From Massilia sp. NR 4-1 (GTDB lineage: Bacteria > Pseudomonadota > Gammaproteobacteria > Burkholderiales > Burkholderiaceae_D): DNA of 64,000 bases. Position numbers and translations under genes: made by a program. The number at the start of each line of letters is the position of its first letter. Position 1 is the stretch's first letter. The DNA lies in NCBI RefSeq assembly GCF_001191005.1, contig NZ_CP012201.1, positions 5,022,001 through 5,086,000 of the forward strand. Direction: 5' to 3'. A model generated the notes under the pieces. That model did no database searches and was not told the DNA's origin. It saw only the letters and a list, made by a program, of their open reading frames with translations. Below are positions 56,387 through 64,000 of the stretch, one piece after another.

Positions 56387-56899
56387 ATGCCGCTGTCGAT
56401 GTATCAGATTTCGGTGCCCGCTTTCGTGCGCGGCTTGAAAGTGCTGTCGGACTTGCTGAAGAAGGGCGAGGAGTTCGCGGAGGAGCAGGGCATGATCCCC
56501 GATGTGCTGTTCAACGCCAGTCTGGCTGCGGATATGATGCCGCTCTCGGCCCAGGTGCAGCATGCCTGCGATACGGCCAAGATGTCGGTGGCCCGCCTGT
56601 CCGGCGTGAAGGCGCCGTCGATGGAGGATAACGAAGCGAGCTTCCAGCAGCTGCAGGAGCGCATCGCGGCCACGCTGGCGTATCTGGAAAGCGTGGACCG
56701 CGAGCTGGTCGAGCAGTCCGAATCGAAAGAGATCACCCTCAACTGGGAAGCCATCCAGCCCACCTTCAGCGGCGCGGATTACCAGATCAGCTTCGGCCTG
56801 CCCAATTTCTACTTCCACCTCGTCACCGCCTACGGCATCCTGCGCAGCCAGGGTGTCGATATCGGCAAGATCGATTATCTCGGTCCCTATCCGCAATAA
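56387..56899 (+). CDS. DUF1993 domain protein
   Basis: A 170-residue protein of the DUF1993 family, an all-helical fold related to DinB. It starts MPLSMYQISVPAFVRGLKVLSDLLKKGEEF, with the family features NASLAADMMPLSAQVQHACDTAK, ISFGLPNFYFHLVTAYGILRSQGVDIGKIDYLG. Histidines in QVQHAC and YFHLVTAYG could form a DinB-like metal site, but this is inference. AAGGAG before ATG 56387 decides the start over the upstream in-frame codon at 56333. Function unknown. Confidence 0.88.
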   Translation: MPLSMYQISVPAFVRGLKVLSDLLKKGEEFAEEQGMIPDVLFNASLAADMMPLSAQVQHACDTAKMSVARLSGVKAPSMEDNEASFQQLQERIAATLAYLESVDRELVEQSESKEITLNWEAIQPTFSGADYQISFGLPNFYFHLVTAYGILRSQGVDIGKIDYLGPYPQ

Positions 56900-56935
56900 G
56901 AAAAGCCGCCGGAACCGGTGACGGTTCGGGCGGCT
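56897..56935 (-). terminator. Intrinsic terminator of the glycine-zipper gene
   Basis: Read on the minus strand, AGCCGCCCGAACC pairs with GGTTCCGGCGGCT (one mismatch) and is followed by TTTTCTTATT. It overlaps the DUF1993 stop codon on the other strand. Confidence 0.75.
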
Positions 56936-56956
56936 CGCTGGCCGGGAGTGCGCTGC

Positions 56957-57559
56957 TTAGCGCTGCGGGTTCTGCTGGCGGTTCTGGATCTCGTTGCCGA
57001 TATAGCCGCCGCCGATGGCGCCGGCGATGGTGGCCAGTTTGCGGCCATTGCCGCTGCCCACCTGGTTGCCCAGCAGGCCGCCGATCAGCGCACCGGCGCC
57101 GATGCCCACATAGTTCGGGCCTTGCTGCTGCTGGCTGACCTGTGGTTCGCGCGGCGCGGAACGCCCTTCTTCATAGCGCGCCTCGCTGCGCGGCTGTTCG
57201 TGGCTGACGCGCTGCACGCGCGGCTTGTGCTGCACGGGAGCCGCTTGCGGCGCTGGTGCGGCCTGTGGGGCTGGAGCCGGCACGGCATTGGCCGGGACAG
57301 GAGCCGAAACCTGGATGAAGCCGGGAGCCGGTGCGCTGGCGGCCGGGGTGGACGGCGCTGACGCACCCTGTCCGCTGATGGCGCTGGTCGGCTGCACCAT
57401 GGCGGGTTGCATCTGCGCCGACGGCTCGCCGCGCGAGGACGGCAGCCAGCCGGCAATCGCCGCTGTTCCAACGAGGCTGAGCAAAGTCACGGAAATGGCT
57501 GCGCCGGCCACCAGGGGATGAATGCGTGGTGCGGTGCTGGTCGGGATCTTCTTGTACAT
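56957..57559 (-). CDS. Glycine-zipper 2TM domain protein
   Basis: A 200-residue membrane-associated protein. One hydrophobic segment near residues 17-40 (VAGAAISVTLLSLVGTAAIAGWL) is a signal anchor. A long Ala/Pro/Gln-rich linker (about 45-145) follows. The C-terminal glycine zipper is IGAGALIGGLLGNQVGSGNGRKLATIAGAIGGGYIGNEI, as in SlyB/17-kDa antigen proteins that reside in the outer envelope. There is no lipobox cysteine, so unlike SlyB it is probably not a lipoprotein. AGGAG precedes the ATG. Role probably envelope integrity, by family only. Confidence 0.85.
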   Translation of the reverse strand: MYKKIPTSTAPRIHPLVAGAAISVTLLSLVGTAAIAGWLPSSRGEPSAQMQPAMVQPTSAISGQGASAPSTPAASAPAPGFIQVSAPVPANAVPAPAPQAAPAPQAAPVQHKPRVQRVSHEQPRSEARYEEGRSAPREPQVSQQQQGPNYVGIGAGALIGGLLGNQVGSGNGRKLATIAGAIGGGYIGNEIQNRQQNPQR

Positions 57560-57718
57560 GGCTTGGCTCCTTTTGCTGTCGTTGTAAAGCGTGGCCTCAG
57601 ATTACAGAGCGCCGCTTTGCCAGGCTAGACATGGTGCTGTATCAAAAGTAAGCATGTGTAACGAACAACCCTGCAAACAAGGTTACACTGGGCGCCACAA
57701 TAACTTCCGGAGACCCGC

Positions 57719-58291
57719 ATGAAGCGCTTTTTCCCGATTGTGCTGCTGGCCGCAATGAGCAGCGCCGCATTGGCCGCGCCGGCCAGCTACGAGATCGACC
57801 CCGCGCACACCTTCCCGAGTTTCGAGGCCGATCATATGGGCATCTCGAAGTGGCGCGGCAAGTTCAATAAATCGAGCGGCAAGGTCACGCTGGACAAGGC
57901 CGCCGGCAGCGGCAGCGTGGAAGTGAACATCGAGATGGGCAGCGTCGATTTTGGCCACGACCAGCTGAATACCTGGGCCCAGGGCGAGGAATTCTTCGAC
58001 GCCGCCAAATATCCCCAGGCCGTCTTCAAGGGCAAGCTGGCCGGCTTCAAGAAGGGTGCGCCGACCCAGGCCGTGGGCGAACTGACCCTGCACGGCGTGA
58101 GCAAGCCCGTCACGCTGAAGATCAACTCCTTCAAATGCATTCCCCATCCGCTGAACAAGCGCGAGCTGTGCGGCGCCGACATCGCCACCGTGATCCAGCG
58201 CGACCAGTTCGGCATCACGGCCGGCAAGGATTACGGCTTCAAAATGGATGTGGTGTTGAATATCCAGGTCGAGGCGCTGAAAACGGAATAA
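57719..58291 (+). CDS. YceI family periplasmic protein
   Basis: A 190-residue secreted lipocalin-like protein, known in other bacteria to bind polyisoprenoids. Signal peptide 1-20 (SSAALAA). The YceI fold shows YEIDPAHTFPSFEADHMGISKWRGKFNKSSGKV, NTWAQGEEFFDAAKYPQAVFKG, GELTLHGVSKPVTLKI and RDQFGITAGKDYGFKMDVVLNIQVEA. GGAG precedes the ATG. It is followed eight bases later by the HAD gene, so they share a transcript. Confidence 0.94.
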   Translation: MKRFFPIVLLAAMSSAALAAPASYEIDPAHTFPSFEADHMGISKWRGKFNKSSGKVTLDKAAGSGSVEVNIEMGSVDFGHDQLNTWAQGEEFFDAAKYPQAVFKGKLAGFKKGAPTQAVGELTLHGVSKPVTLKINSFKCIPHPLNKRELCGADIATVIQRDQFGITAGKDYGFKMDVVLNIQVEALKTE

Positions 58292-58299
58292 GGTCCGCC

Positions 58300-58929
58300 G
58301 TGCGTTACGAACTGCTGATCTTCGATTTTGACGGCACGCTGGCCGACAGCTTCCCCTTTTTTCTCGAAGTCTTCGATACCCTGGCGGATACGCACAGCTT
58401 CCGCCGGCTGGAGCGCGGCAATCTGGAAACCCTGCGCGGCTACGACCTGGGCCAGATCATGCGCCACCTTGGCCTGCCGGCGTGGAAGCTGCTGCCGGTG
58501 GCGCGCCAGTTCCGCAGCCTGATGGCGCAGCATATCGCGCGCATCCAGCTGTTCGAGGGCATGTGCGAGATGCTGCGGGCCTTGGCCGCTGAAGGCCATG
58601 TGCTGGCCATCGTCACTTCCAATTCGGAAGGCAATGTGCGCGCCGTGCTGGGCGAGGAGGCGCGCCTGTTCACCCACTTCAGATGCGGAGCGGCCCTGCT
58701 GGGCAAGCGGCGCAAGCTGCGGCGCGTGATCGCCGACAGCGGCGTGGCGCGCGGGCAGGTGCTGTGCGTGGGCGACGAGGTGCGCGATATCGAGGCCGCG
58801 CAGGCCGAGGGACTGGATTTCGGCGCCGTCAGCTGGGGCTATGCCCGGCCCGATGTGCTGCAGGCGCGGCAGCCGAAACTGCTGTTTTCCAGCGTGGCCG
58901 AAATGGCAGTGTTGTTGCGTAAACGATAA
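58300..58929 (+). CDS. HAD-superfamily phosphatase
   Basis: A 209-residue haloacid dehalogenase-like hydrolase with the phosphoglycolate-phosphatase layout. Motif I is FDFDGTLADSF (nucleophile Asp10), motif II the Ser/Thr in LAIVTSNSEGN, motif III Lys in GKRRKLRRVI, motif IV VGDEVRDIEAAQAEG. A helical cap follows motif I. GTG start at 58300, chosen because earlier codons lie inside yceI. Substrate uncertain; likely a small phosphorylated metabolite. Confidence 0.88.
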   Translation: MRYELLIFDFDGTLADSFPFFLEVFDTLADTHSFRRLERGNLETLRGYDLGQIMRHLGLPAWKLLPVARQFRSLMAQHIARIQLFEGMCEMLRALAAEGHVLAIVTSNSEGNVRAVLGEEARLFTHFRCGAALLGKRRKLRRVIADSGVARGQVLCVGDEVRDIEAAQAEGLDFGAVSWGYARPDVLQARQPKLLFSSVAEMAVLLRKR

Positions 58930-59064
58930 ACCATCAGCGATTTACCGGGCAGCGCGCCGGATGGCCCTATAATCGCTGTTTTTTTGCACAATTTGACAGA
59001 GCAGGGCGCGGCAGGATCGGCGGGATCGGCGGCGCAGCAGGCTGGAATTACCAAAAGGATAAGC

Positions 59065-60540
59065 GTGAATCAAACACTGTTCCAGAAACTGACCCGCACC
59101 AAGCCGGTCGAAGCTCATGCCGAACAAGGCCAGAGCCTCGCCGCAGCAGGCCTGAGCCGCTCCATTGGCCTGTTCCCCCTGATGATGATCGGCGTCGGCG
59201 CCACCATCGGCACCGGGATTTTCTTCACCATGGTGGAAGCGGTGCCGAAAGCCGGTCCCTCGGTCGTGCTGTCCTTCCTGCTGGCGGCCATTACCGCCGG
59301 CTTGACGGCGCTGTGCTACGCTGAGCTGTCCTTCCGCATCCCGGCCTCCGGCTCCTCGTATTCCTTCGCCTACGCCACCGTGGGCGAATTCCTGGCCTTT
59401 ATCATGGCGGCCTGCTTGCTGCTCGAATACGGGCTGGCGGCCAGCGCCACGGCGATTGGCTGGTCGGCCTATCTGAATAACTTCCTCGCCAACGCCATCG
59501 GCTGGCAGATACCGGAGTTGCTGCGTACGCCGATGATCGTGTCCGGGCCGCAGGGCGTGGTCTTCCATCCCGGCCATATCAATCTGCCGCCGATCATCCT
59601 GGTGGTGCTGTGCTGCTTCCTGCTGATCCGCGGCACCAAGGAATCGGCCACCACCAACGCCATCATGGTGCTGATCAAGCTGGCCATCCTGATCTTCTTC
59701 GTGGCGATTGCCTTCACCGGTTTCAATATCGACAATTTCACGCCGTTTTACAATACCGACAACAGCAAGGGCTTTGCCGGCATGGCAGGCGTGACGGCGG
59801 CGGCGGGAACGGTGTTCTTCTCCTTCATCGGCCTGGACACCGTGGCCACGGCCGGCGAAGAGGTGCGCAATCCGCGCCGCAATGTGCCGATCGGGATTAT
59901 CGGCGCGCTGCTGATCGTGACCGTGTTCTATCTGCTGGTGGCGGTGGCGGCCCTGGGCGCCCAGCCGGCCCATATGTTCGAGGGACAGGAAGCCGGCCTG
60001 GCCGTGATCCTGCAGAACGTGACGGGCAAGGCCTGGCCGGCCCTGGTGCTGTCGGCCGGCGCCGTGATCTCGGTCTTCAGCGTGACCCTGGTGACGATTT
60101 ATGGCCAGACCCGCATCCTGTACGCGATTTCGCGCGACGGCCTGATTCCAAAGGCTTTCCAGACCGTGAACCCGCGCACCTCGGCCCCGGTCAGTAATAC
60201 CGTGATCGTTTGCCTGGTGGTGGGCGTGGTGGCCGGTTTCGTCGACGCCACCTTCCTGTGGGATATGGTCAGCATGGGCACGCTGACCGCCTTCATCGTG
60301 GTGTCGCTGGCCGTGCCGGTCATGCGCCGCAAGGAGCGCCTGGCCGGCGATGTGAAGAAAGGCGGCTTCCGCGTGCCTTTCGGCCCGTATGTGGTGCCGG
60401 GCCTGTCGATCTTCGCCTGCCTGTACATCATGCGCGACCTGTCCACCACGACCTTCCGCATCTTCGCGATCTGGATGGTGGCCTCGGTACTGACCTATTT
60501 CATCTACGGCATCCGCAATTCGCGTCTGAACCAGAAATAG
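59065..60540 (+). CDS. APC-family amino acid permease
   Basis: A 491-residue, 12- to 14-span permease of the cationic amino acid transporter branch. It shows MMIGVGATIGTGIFFTM in span 1, LTALCYAELSFRIPASGSSYSFAY in span 3, SFIGLDTVATAGEEVRNPRRNVPIGI and ISRDGLIPKAFQTVNPRTSAPV. GTG 59065 with AAGGAT upstream gives the usual start (NQTLFQKLTRTKPVE). The substrate may be a cationic amino acid, matching the arginine-use genes, but this is inference. A palindromic repeat and then a terminator follow. Confidence 0.9.
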   Translation: MNQTLFQKLTRTKPVEAHAEQGQSLAAAGLSRSIGLFPLMMIGVGATIGTGIFFTMVEAVPKAGPSVVLSFLLAAITAGLTALCYAELSFRIPASGSSYSFAYATVGEFLAFIMAACLLLEYGLAASATAIGWSAYLNNFLANAIGWQIPELLRTPMIVSGPQGVVFHPGHINLPPIILVVLCCFLLIRGTKESATTNAIMVLIKLAILIFFVAIAFTGFNIDNFTPFYNTDNSKGFAGMAGVTAAAGTVFFSFIGLDTVATAGEEVRNPRRNVPIGIIGALLIVTVFYLLVAVAALGAQPAHMFEGQEAGLAVILQNVTGKAWPALVLSAGAVISVFSVTLVTIYGQTRILYAISRDGLIPKAFQTVNPRTSAPVSNTVIVCLVVGVVAGFVDATFLWDMVSMGTLTAFIVVSLAVPVMRRKERLAGDVKKGGFRVPFGPYVVPGLSIFACLYIMRDLSTTTFRIFAIWMVASVLTYFIYGIRNSRLNQK

Positions 60541-60554
60541 CCCGCCACAACGGC

Positions 60555-60605
60555 CGAGCCCGTGTCCGATTTTGGGGCCAGACCCCAAAATCGGACACGG
60601 ACTCG
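60555..60605. repeat. 51-bp palindromic repeat, copy 2
   Basis: Arms 60555-60577 and 60583-60605 are identical base for base to those of the copy at 43968-44018, with the same C/A mismatch. The loop is CCAGA, the reverse complement of TCTGG in copy 1. It starts 14 bases after the permease stop and before the true terminator. Confidence 0.88.
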
Positions 60606-60621
60606 GCGGTGAGCGGACAAG

Positions 60622-60650
60622 AAAAAACCCGGCACTGGCCGGGTTTTTTT
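60622..60650. terminator. Bidirectional intrinsic terminator
   Basis: CCCGGC (60628-60633) pairs with GCCGGG (60638-60643) around ACTG, with A6 on the left and T7 on the right. It serves the permease gene on plus and the small genes on minus. Confidence 0.9.
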
Positions 60651-60673
60651 ACTGCGAGAGGCTGATAAGCCTC

Positions 60674-60766
60674 TTATTCCTCGCCTTCGGCGAGGGGGAC
60701 CAGGCAGATGCGCGCCATGATGGCGGCGCCGGCGATGATGATGGTGAGGAAGCTGATCATGGCCAT
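60674..60766 (-). CDS. Tiny membrane protein, 30 residues
   Basis: The open frame reads MAMISFLTIIIAGA, AIMARICLVPLAEGEE: one hydrophobic helix and an acidic tail. GAGG six bases before the ATG is a good ribosome site. Its start is two bases after the stop of the 84-residue gene upstream, implying coupled translation. A bidirectional terminator follows 24 bases later. I recognise no family. Confidence 0.6.
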   Translation of the reverse strand: MAMISFLTIIIAGAAIMARICLVPLAEGEE

Positions 60767-60768
60767 GA

Positions 60769-61023
60769 TTAACCTCGCGATGCCAGATAACGCAGTTCGG
60801 CGGCCTGGCTGGGGGAGAAGGCCTCGAAATCGCGGGCCATCGACAGCAGGGCGGCACGGTCTCGGGCCAGGTCGCGCGAGATCATCTCGTCCTTGGCGGC
60901 GGCGGCACGGGCCGGCTGCACGGCGAACAGGGCGCGCAGCAGGTTGCGGGCAGCGTGCGCCACATTGGCGGCATAGCTGCGGTCTTGGTAAGTATTGAAA
61001 GTGATGTTGGTGGCGGTGGACAT
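60769..61023 (-). CDS. Small protein, 84 residues, unknown function
   Basis: Starts MSTATNITFNTYQDRSYAAN, then a helical region VAHAARNLLRALFAVQPARA, a charged region AKDEMISRDLARDRAALLSMARDFEAF and ends SQAAELRYLASRG. The LLRALFAVQ helix is amphipathic rather than a full membrane span. AAGGAGGATCAT is an excellent ribosome site. It is probably conserved in related genera (recollection, not verified). It is divergent from the diguanylate cyclase and forms an operon with the 30-residue gene. Confidence 0.8.
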   Translation of the reverse strand: MSTATNITFNTYQDRSYAANVAHAARNLLRALFAVQPARAAAAKDEMISRDLARDRAALLSMARDFEAFSPSQAAELRYLASRG

Positions 61024-61043
61024 ATGATCCTCCTTGGTAAATA

Positions 61044-61087
61044 TCCTTATGTTGCAGTGCAGTATAGTACAGTTCTATCCATAAGGA
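61044..61087. promoter_or_regulatory. Inverted repeat and promoter of the small-gene operon
   Basis: TCCTTATG (61044-61051) and CATAAGGA (61080-61087) form a spaced inverted repeat. Between them, on the minus strand, TATACT (61061-61066) is a good -10 for the 84-residue gene. The repeat would bracket the promoter, a layout suited to repression. Confidence 0.4.
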
Positions 61088-61222
61088 AACTTTTGATTTG
61101 TGATGCCATCCATCACTCAAACGCATAACTAATTACATGCAATAAGCAAGTAACCATATCCTTCATGTATCATGAGTAGCCTCAGGGCAATGCCGCCTTG
61201 GATAAGAACAGGAGAAGGCGGG

Positions 61223-62644
61223 ATGTCCTTGCGTTCCAAACTGATGCTGGCCCTGCTGCTGACCGGGCTGGCTTCGGTGGCCCTGGTGGGCGGGCTTACT
61301 TATATCAGCGTCAACGCCAAAGTGGACTCGATCCGCCAGCAGCAAGCCGCCCAGCACTTTCACAGCTTTATGACCGCCTACCTGGCCGAGTATGGCGACT
61401 GGCAGACGGCCATCGCCAGCGAGTCCTTCGACCAGTTCGTGCAGCGCCGCCAGGCGCGCGCGCCGCAGGGCGAACGCCCCAGCGATCTGCTGGAACGCAT
61501 GCCGCCCGAAGTGGACCGCCAGTCGCACCATGAGCCGGGCGGCTATGCGCGGCATCGCCCACCGCCGCCCGGCGCCGAGCAAGAGCCGCCGCCCCCGTTG
61601 CGGGAGGCGCCGCCTGTCTGGCAGCCCGAACATCCGCCGCCGCATGAGGCGCGTGCGCGCCGCGACGGCCAGCCGCTGTTCCGTTTTCTGCTGACCGATG
61701 CCGAATACCGCGTGCTGCTGGGCGCCGGCCTGGCCAGCAACGGCAGCATCCTGCCGGTCGAAATGCGCAAGGGTCTGCGTCCACTGTTGGTGGAGGGGCG
61801 CACCGTGGCCTATGTCTCGCCGCAAAGCGTGCTGACGCCGACGCCGCAGGAGCGCGAATATCTGGCCGCGATCCGTTCCTCGCTGCTGGCGGGCGTGGCG
61901 GCGGCAACCGCGCTGGCGCTGGGCCTTGGCCTGCTCCTGAGCCGCAGCTTGAGCAGCCGCCTGAGTTATCTGACCGACGCCGTGCGCGCCATGCACAAAG
62001 GTTCGCTGCTGCAGCAGGTGCCGGTGCGCGGCAAGGATGAAGTGGCGGAGCTGGCGAGCGCCTTCAACGCGATGAGCGAGGATCTGGCGCGCAGCCACGC
62101 GGAGTTGAACGCCTCGCACCAGACCATCCTGCAGCAGGCGGCGCAGCTGCGTGAACTGAGTATCCGCGACGGGCTGACCGGCCTGTATAACCGCCGCCAC
62201 TTCGACGAGCAGGCCGCCACGCTGTTCAACCAGGGCGTGCGCCACCGGCGCCCACTGAGCCTGATGATCGGCGATATCGACCACTTCAAGCGCATCAACG
62301 ACCAGTTCTCGCACGCCATCGGCGACGCCGTGCTGCGCCAGGTGAGCGTGCTGCTGCGCGACCATATCCGGCAAAGCGATCTGGTGGCGCGCTATGGCGG
62401 CGAGGAATTCGTGCTGGCTCTGCCCGAAACGGCCGGACCGCAGGCGGTGGCCTTGTGCGAGAAGCTGCGCCGCCGCATCGAGGACTATCCGTGGCAGGAA
62501 ATCCATCCCGGCCTGAAGGTCACGATGAGCATGGGCGTGTCCGCCGACGCCGCCAGCGGCAGCGCCGAAGCCATGCTGCGCCAGGCCGATGCGCTGCTGT
62601 ACCAGGCCAAGGGGGCTGGGCGCAACCAGGTCTGCTTCGCCTAG
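61223..62644 (+). CDS. Membrane diguanylate cyclase (HAMP-GGDEF)
   Basis: A 473-residue c-di-GMP synthase. Span 1 is residues 8-28. A periplasmic sensor of about 190 residues follows, holding a strikingly proline-rich part (about 106-142, with PPPPG, PPPPL, HPPPH). Span 2 is near 219-243, then HAMP (SRSLSSRLSYLTDAVRAMHKG) and the GGDEF domain. The active site is GGEEF at 392-396 and the inhibitory I-site RQSD at 383-386, so both catalysis and product feedback should work. ATG 61223 has GGAGAAGG upstream; an earlier start at 61172 would add a non-family leader. Signal unknown. Confidence 0.93.
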   Translation: MSLRSKLMLALLLTGLASVALVGGLTYISVNAKVDSIRQQQAAQHFHSFMTAYLAEYGDWQTAIASESFDQFVQRRQARAPQGERPSDLLERMPPEVDRQSHHEPGGYARHRPPPPGAEQEPPPPLREAPPVWQPEHPPPHEARARRDGQPLFRFLLTDAEYRVLLGAGLASNGSILPVEMRKGLRPLLVEGRTVAYVSPQSVLTPTPQEREYLAAIRSSLLAGVAAATALALGLGLLLSRSLSSRLSYLTDAVRAMHKGSLLQQVPVRGKDEVAELASAFNAMSEDLARSHAELNASHQTILQQAAQLRELSIRDGLTGLYNRRHFDEQAATLFNQGVRHRRPLSLMIGDIDHFKRINDQFSHAIGDAVLRQVSVLLRDHIRQSDLVARYGGEEFVLALPETAGPQAVALCEKLRRRIEDYPWQEIHPGLKVTMSMGVSADAASGSAEAMLRQADALLYQAKGAGRNQVCFA

Positions 62645-62776
62645 CGCTTGGGCCGGAAACTGCTGCCACTGTCCGCATCCGCACAGCCTGCGCCGTCGCG
62701 CTGCTGGCGTGCAGCCGCCACACCTGGCACGCAATGAAGTTGCCGCCAGCCGCCGCGCTGCGCGGCTGAGGCGCGT

Positions 62777-63694
62777 TCAGCGCGGCGCGCTGCCGAACAG
62801 CCGCGGCCCGAACAGCACGCAGGTCAGCGCCGCCACGATCAAGCCGATGCCCGCCCACTGCCAGCCGGTGATGACATCGCCCAGCGCCACCATGCCCGCC
62901 GTGATGCCGACCACCGGCACGCCCAGGCTGAAGGGCGCCACGCGGTTGGCGGGATGCCGCTTCAGCAGCCCGGTCCACAGTGCATAGCCGACGATGGTCG
63001 CCATCCAGCCCAGGTAGGCCAGCGCAGCCCAGGTGCCGAGTGGTGCGCCGGTCCAGTGCCAGCGGCTTTCCGGCGCATCGAACAGCAGCGAGAGTGCAAT
63101 AAACGGCAGGATCGGCGCCAGGCTGCTCCACACCATGAAGGCCAGCGTGTCGAAATGCGGCGTGGCTTGCTGGGCGCGCCGCACCACGATATTGGAGGCG
63201 GCCCACATCGCCGCGCCGCACAGGCAAAGCAGGAAGCCGTCCAGCGTGGTGCCGCCCGCGAGTGCCTCTGGCCCGAGGTAGTTGATGGCAAAGCAGACCA
63301 GTCCCAGCGCCGCCAGGAACAGTCCGGCCAGCAGCGAGCGGCTGGGGCGCTCGCCCAGCAGAACAAAGCCGTAAAAGGCGGTGAAAAAAACCTGGGTCTG
63401 CAGAATGACGGAGGCCAGCGCCGCCGACATGCCCACCTTCAGCGACAGGAAGACGAAACCGAACTGGCCCACGCCCTGGCACAAGCCATACAGCAGCAGC
63501 CATTTCCAGTGCAGCTTGGGCGGGCGGATGAAGAACACCAGCGGCAGCACGGCAAACAGGAAGCGTCCCGCGCCCAGCTGGAAAGGCGTGAAGTCGCGCA
63601 AGCCATACTTCATCGCCACGAAATTGGTGCCCCAGATCAGAACGACGCACAGCGCCGCCGTGAGATCGCGTCCTGTCAGGGGCGTGCCGTTCAT
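62777..63694 (-). CDS. EamA/DMT family transporter
   Basis: A 305-residue, ten-span transporter made of two EamA repeats. Repeat one is LTAALCVVLIWGTNFVAMKYGLRDFTPFQLGAGRFLF. Repeat two is LLCLCGAAMWAASNIVVRRAQ to GDVITGWQWAGIGLIVAALTCVLFG. It resembles the RhaT/YdcZ-like amino acid exporter EamA. Its ATG overlaps the stop of the upstream gene by four bases (ATGA), so the two are coupled. The substrate is unknown. Confidence 0.9.
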   Translation of the reverse strand: MNGTPLTGRDLTAALCVVLIWGTNFVAMKYGLRDFTPFQLGAGRFLFAVLPLVFFIRPPKLHWKWLLLYGLCQGVGQFGFVFLSLKVGMSAALASVILQTQVFFTAFYGFVLLGERPSRSLLAGLFLAALGLVCFAINYLGPEALAGGTTLDGFLLCLCGAAMWAASNIVVRRAQQATPHFDTLAFMVWSSLAPILPFIALSLLFDAPESRWHWTGAPLGTWAALAYLGWMATIVGYALWTGLLKRHPANRVAPFSLGVPVVGITAGMVALGDVITGWQWAGIGLIVAALTCVLFGPRLFGSAPR

Positions 63695-64000
63695 GCCGGT
63701 TTGCCAGCCGCTGTGGCGCCGGGCGCCACGTCGCGCATGATGGCTTCACTATGGATGATGATCTTGTCGGCGTCGGCCTGCAGCAGGCGGATGCGGCGCT
63801 GCACCAGCGGCCAGCCCGACCACGGCACTTCGGCAAAGCTCGATGGAATCGGCGTCAGTGCCTCCATGCCCGCCTTGCGCGGCGCCGCGCCGCCATGCCT
63901 TGCCAGGGCCGCCGCCAGCGTGCGGCCGACTTGGTCATGGCTGTAGAGCAGCATGGCGTTCACCGCATCGACGGGAATATCCTTGGCGTGGCGGCGCAGG
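63691..64000 (-). CDS. Partial gene of unknown function (cut by window end)
   Basis: The last 102 residues of a protein whose beginning lies beyond base 64000. The frame stays open to the edge (LRRHAKDIPVDAVNAMLLYSH...), so an internal ATG at 63963 need not be the start. The visible part includes HDQVGRTLAAALARHGG and a C-terminus WSGWPLVQRRIRLLQADADKIIIHSEAI. I do not recognise the family. It is coupled to the EamA gene by a 4-base overlap. Confidence 0.6.
   Translation of the reverse strand, partial: LRRHAKDIPVDAVNAMLLYSHDQVGRTLAAALARHGGAAPRKAGMEALTPIPSSFAEVPWSGWPLVQRRIRLLQADADKIIIHSEAIMRDVAPGATAAGKPA

Overview
The window comes from a GC-rich betaproteobacterium, most likely Oxalobacteraceae of the Massilia/Duganella/Janthinobacterium kind. 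This rests on the 23S and 5S rRNA character, the tgt/queA/yajC/secD/secF block, a PEP-CTERM protein, a Pseudomonas-type AraC ArgR beside a split aruF/aruG arginine succinyltransferase, and small proteins I associate with that family. The genus is inferred; no 16S rRNA is in view. The DNA is ordinary chromosome: I see no prophage, insertion sequence, integron, CRISPR array, tRNA gene or replication origin. No stretch above 300 bases lacks a gene.

Layout. 1-3360: end of a ribosomal RNA operon (spacer with a boxA-like site, 23S, 5S, strong terminator). 3.5-8.2 kb: secreted M4 metalloprotease, PagL-type lipid A deacylase, a 3-hydroxyisobutyrate-dehydrogenase-family enzyme and an M20 amidohydrolase. 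8.4-11.6 kb: a stand-alone molybdopterin oxidoreductase followed by a lipoprotein peptidase. 11.8-19.2 kb: two tandem fadD paralogues, a thioesterase/PhoD pair and an ATM1-type ABC exporter. 19.3-24.1 kb: glutamate uptake (gltP symporter and a gltL-gltI-gltJ-gltK ABC system) and an orphan YefM/Phd antitoxin. 24.2-30.1 kb: pyrC, DUF3025, a Gfo/Idh/MocA oxidoreductase, a PEP-CTERM protein, an MFS carrier with a 42-residue partner, and DUF3667. 30.1-37.9 kb: recG facing away from queA-tgt-yajC-secD-secF. 37.9-43 kb: small regulators and stress genes (ORF6N, YafY/WYL, GST, HDOD, MarR, EamA).

43.0-56.3 kb is the centrepiece: argR followed by astC-aruF-aruG-astD-astB-gdhB-astE. It encodes the complete arginine succinyltransferase pathway, with the large NAD-dependent glutamate dehydrogenase inserted before astE, so arginine is taken to glutamate and then 2-oxoglutarate by one gene cluster. 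A good match to the Pseudomonas ArgR half-site overlaps the -35 region of a candidate astC promoter. With gltIJKL, gltP and an APC permease, the window describes a cell well equipped to use amino acids.

56.4-64 kb: DUF1993, a glycine-zipper membrane protein, YceI, a HAD phosphatase, the APC permease, two very small genes divergent from a diguanylate cyclase, and an EamA exporter coupled to a gene cut by the window end.

The least explained sequence element is a 51-bp hairpin found twice (43968-44018 and 60555-60605). Its 23-bp arms are identical in both copies, including the same internal mismatch, but the 5-base loop is reverse-complemented between them. I did not find a convincing new multi-gene system. 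The strongest leads are this repeat, the gdhB-containing AST cluster with its predicted ArgR site, the orphan antitoxin, and the tiny genes opposite the diguanylate cyclase.
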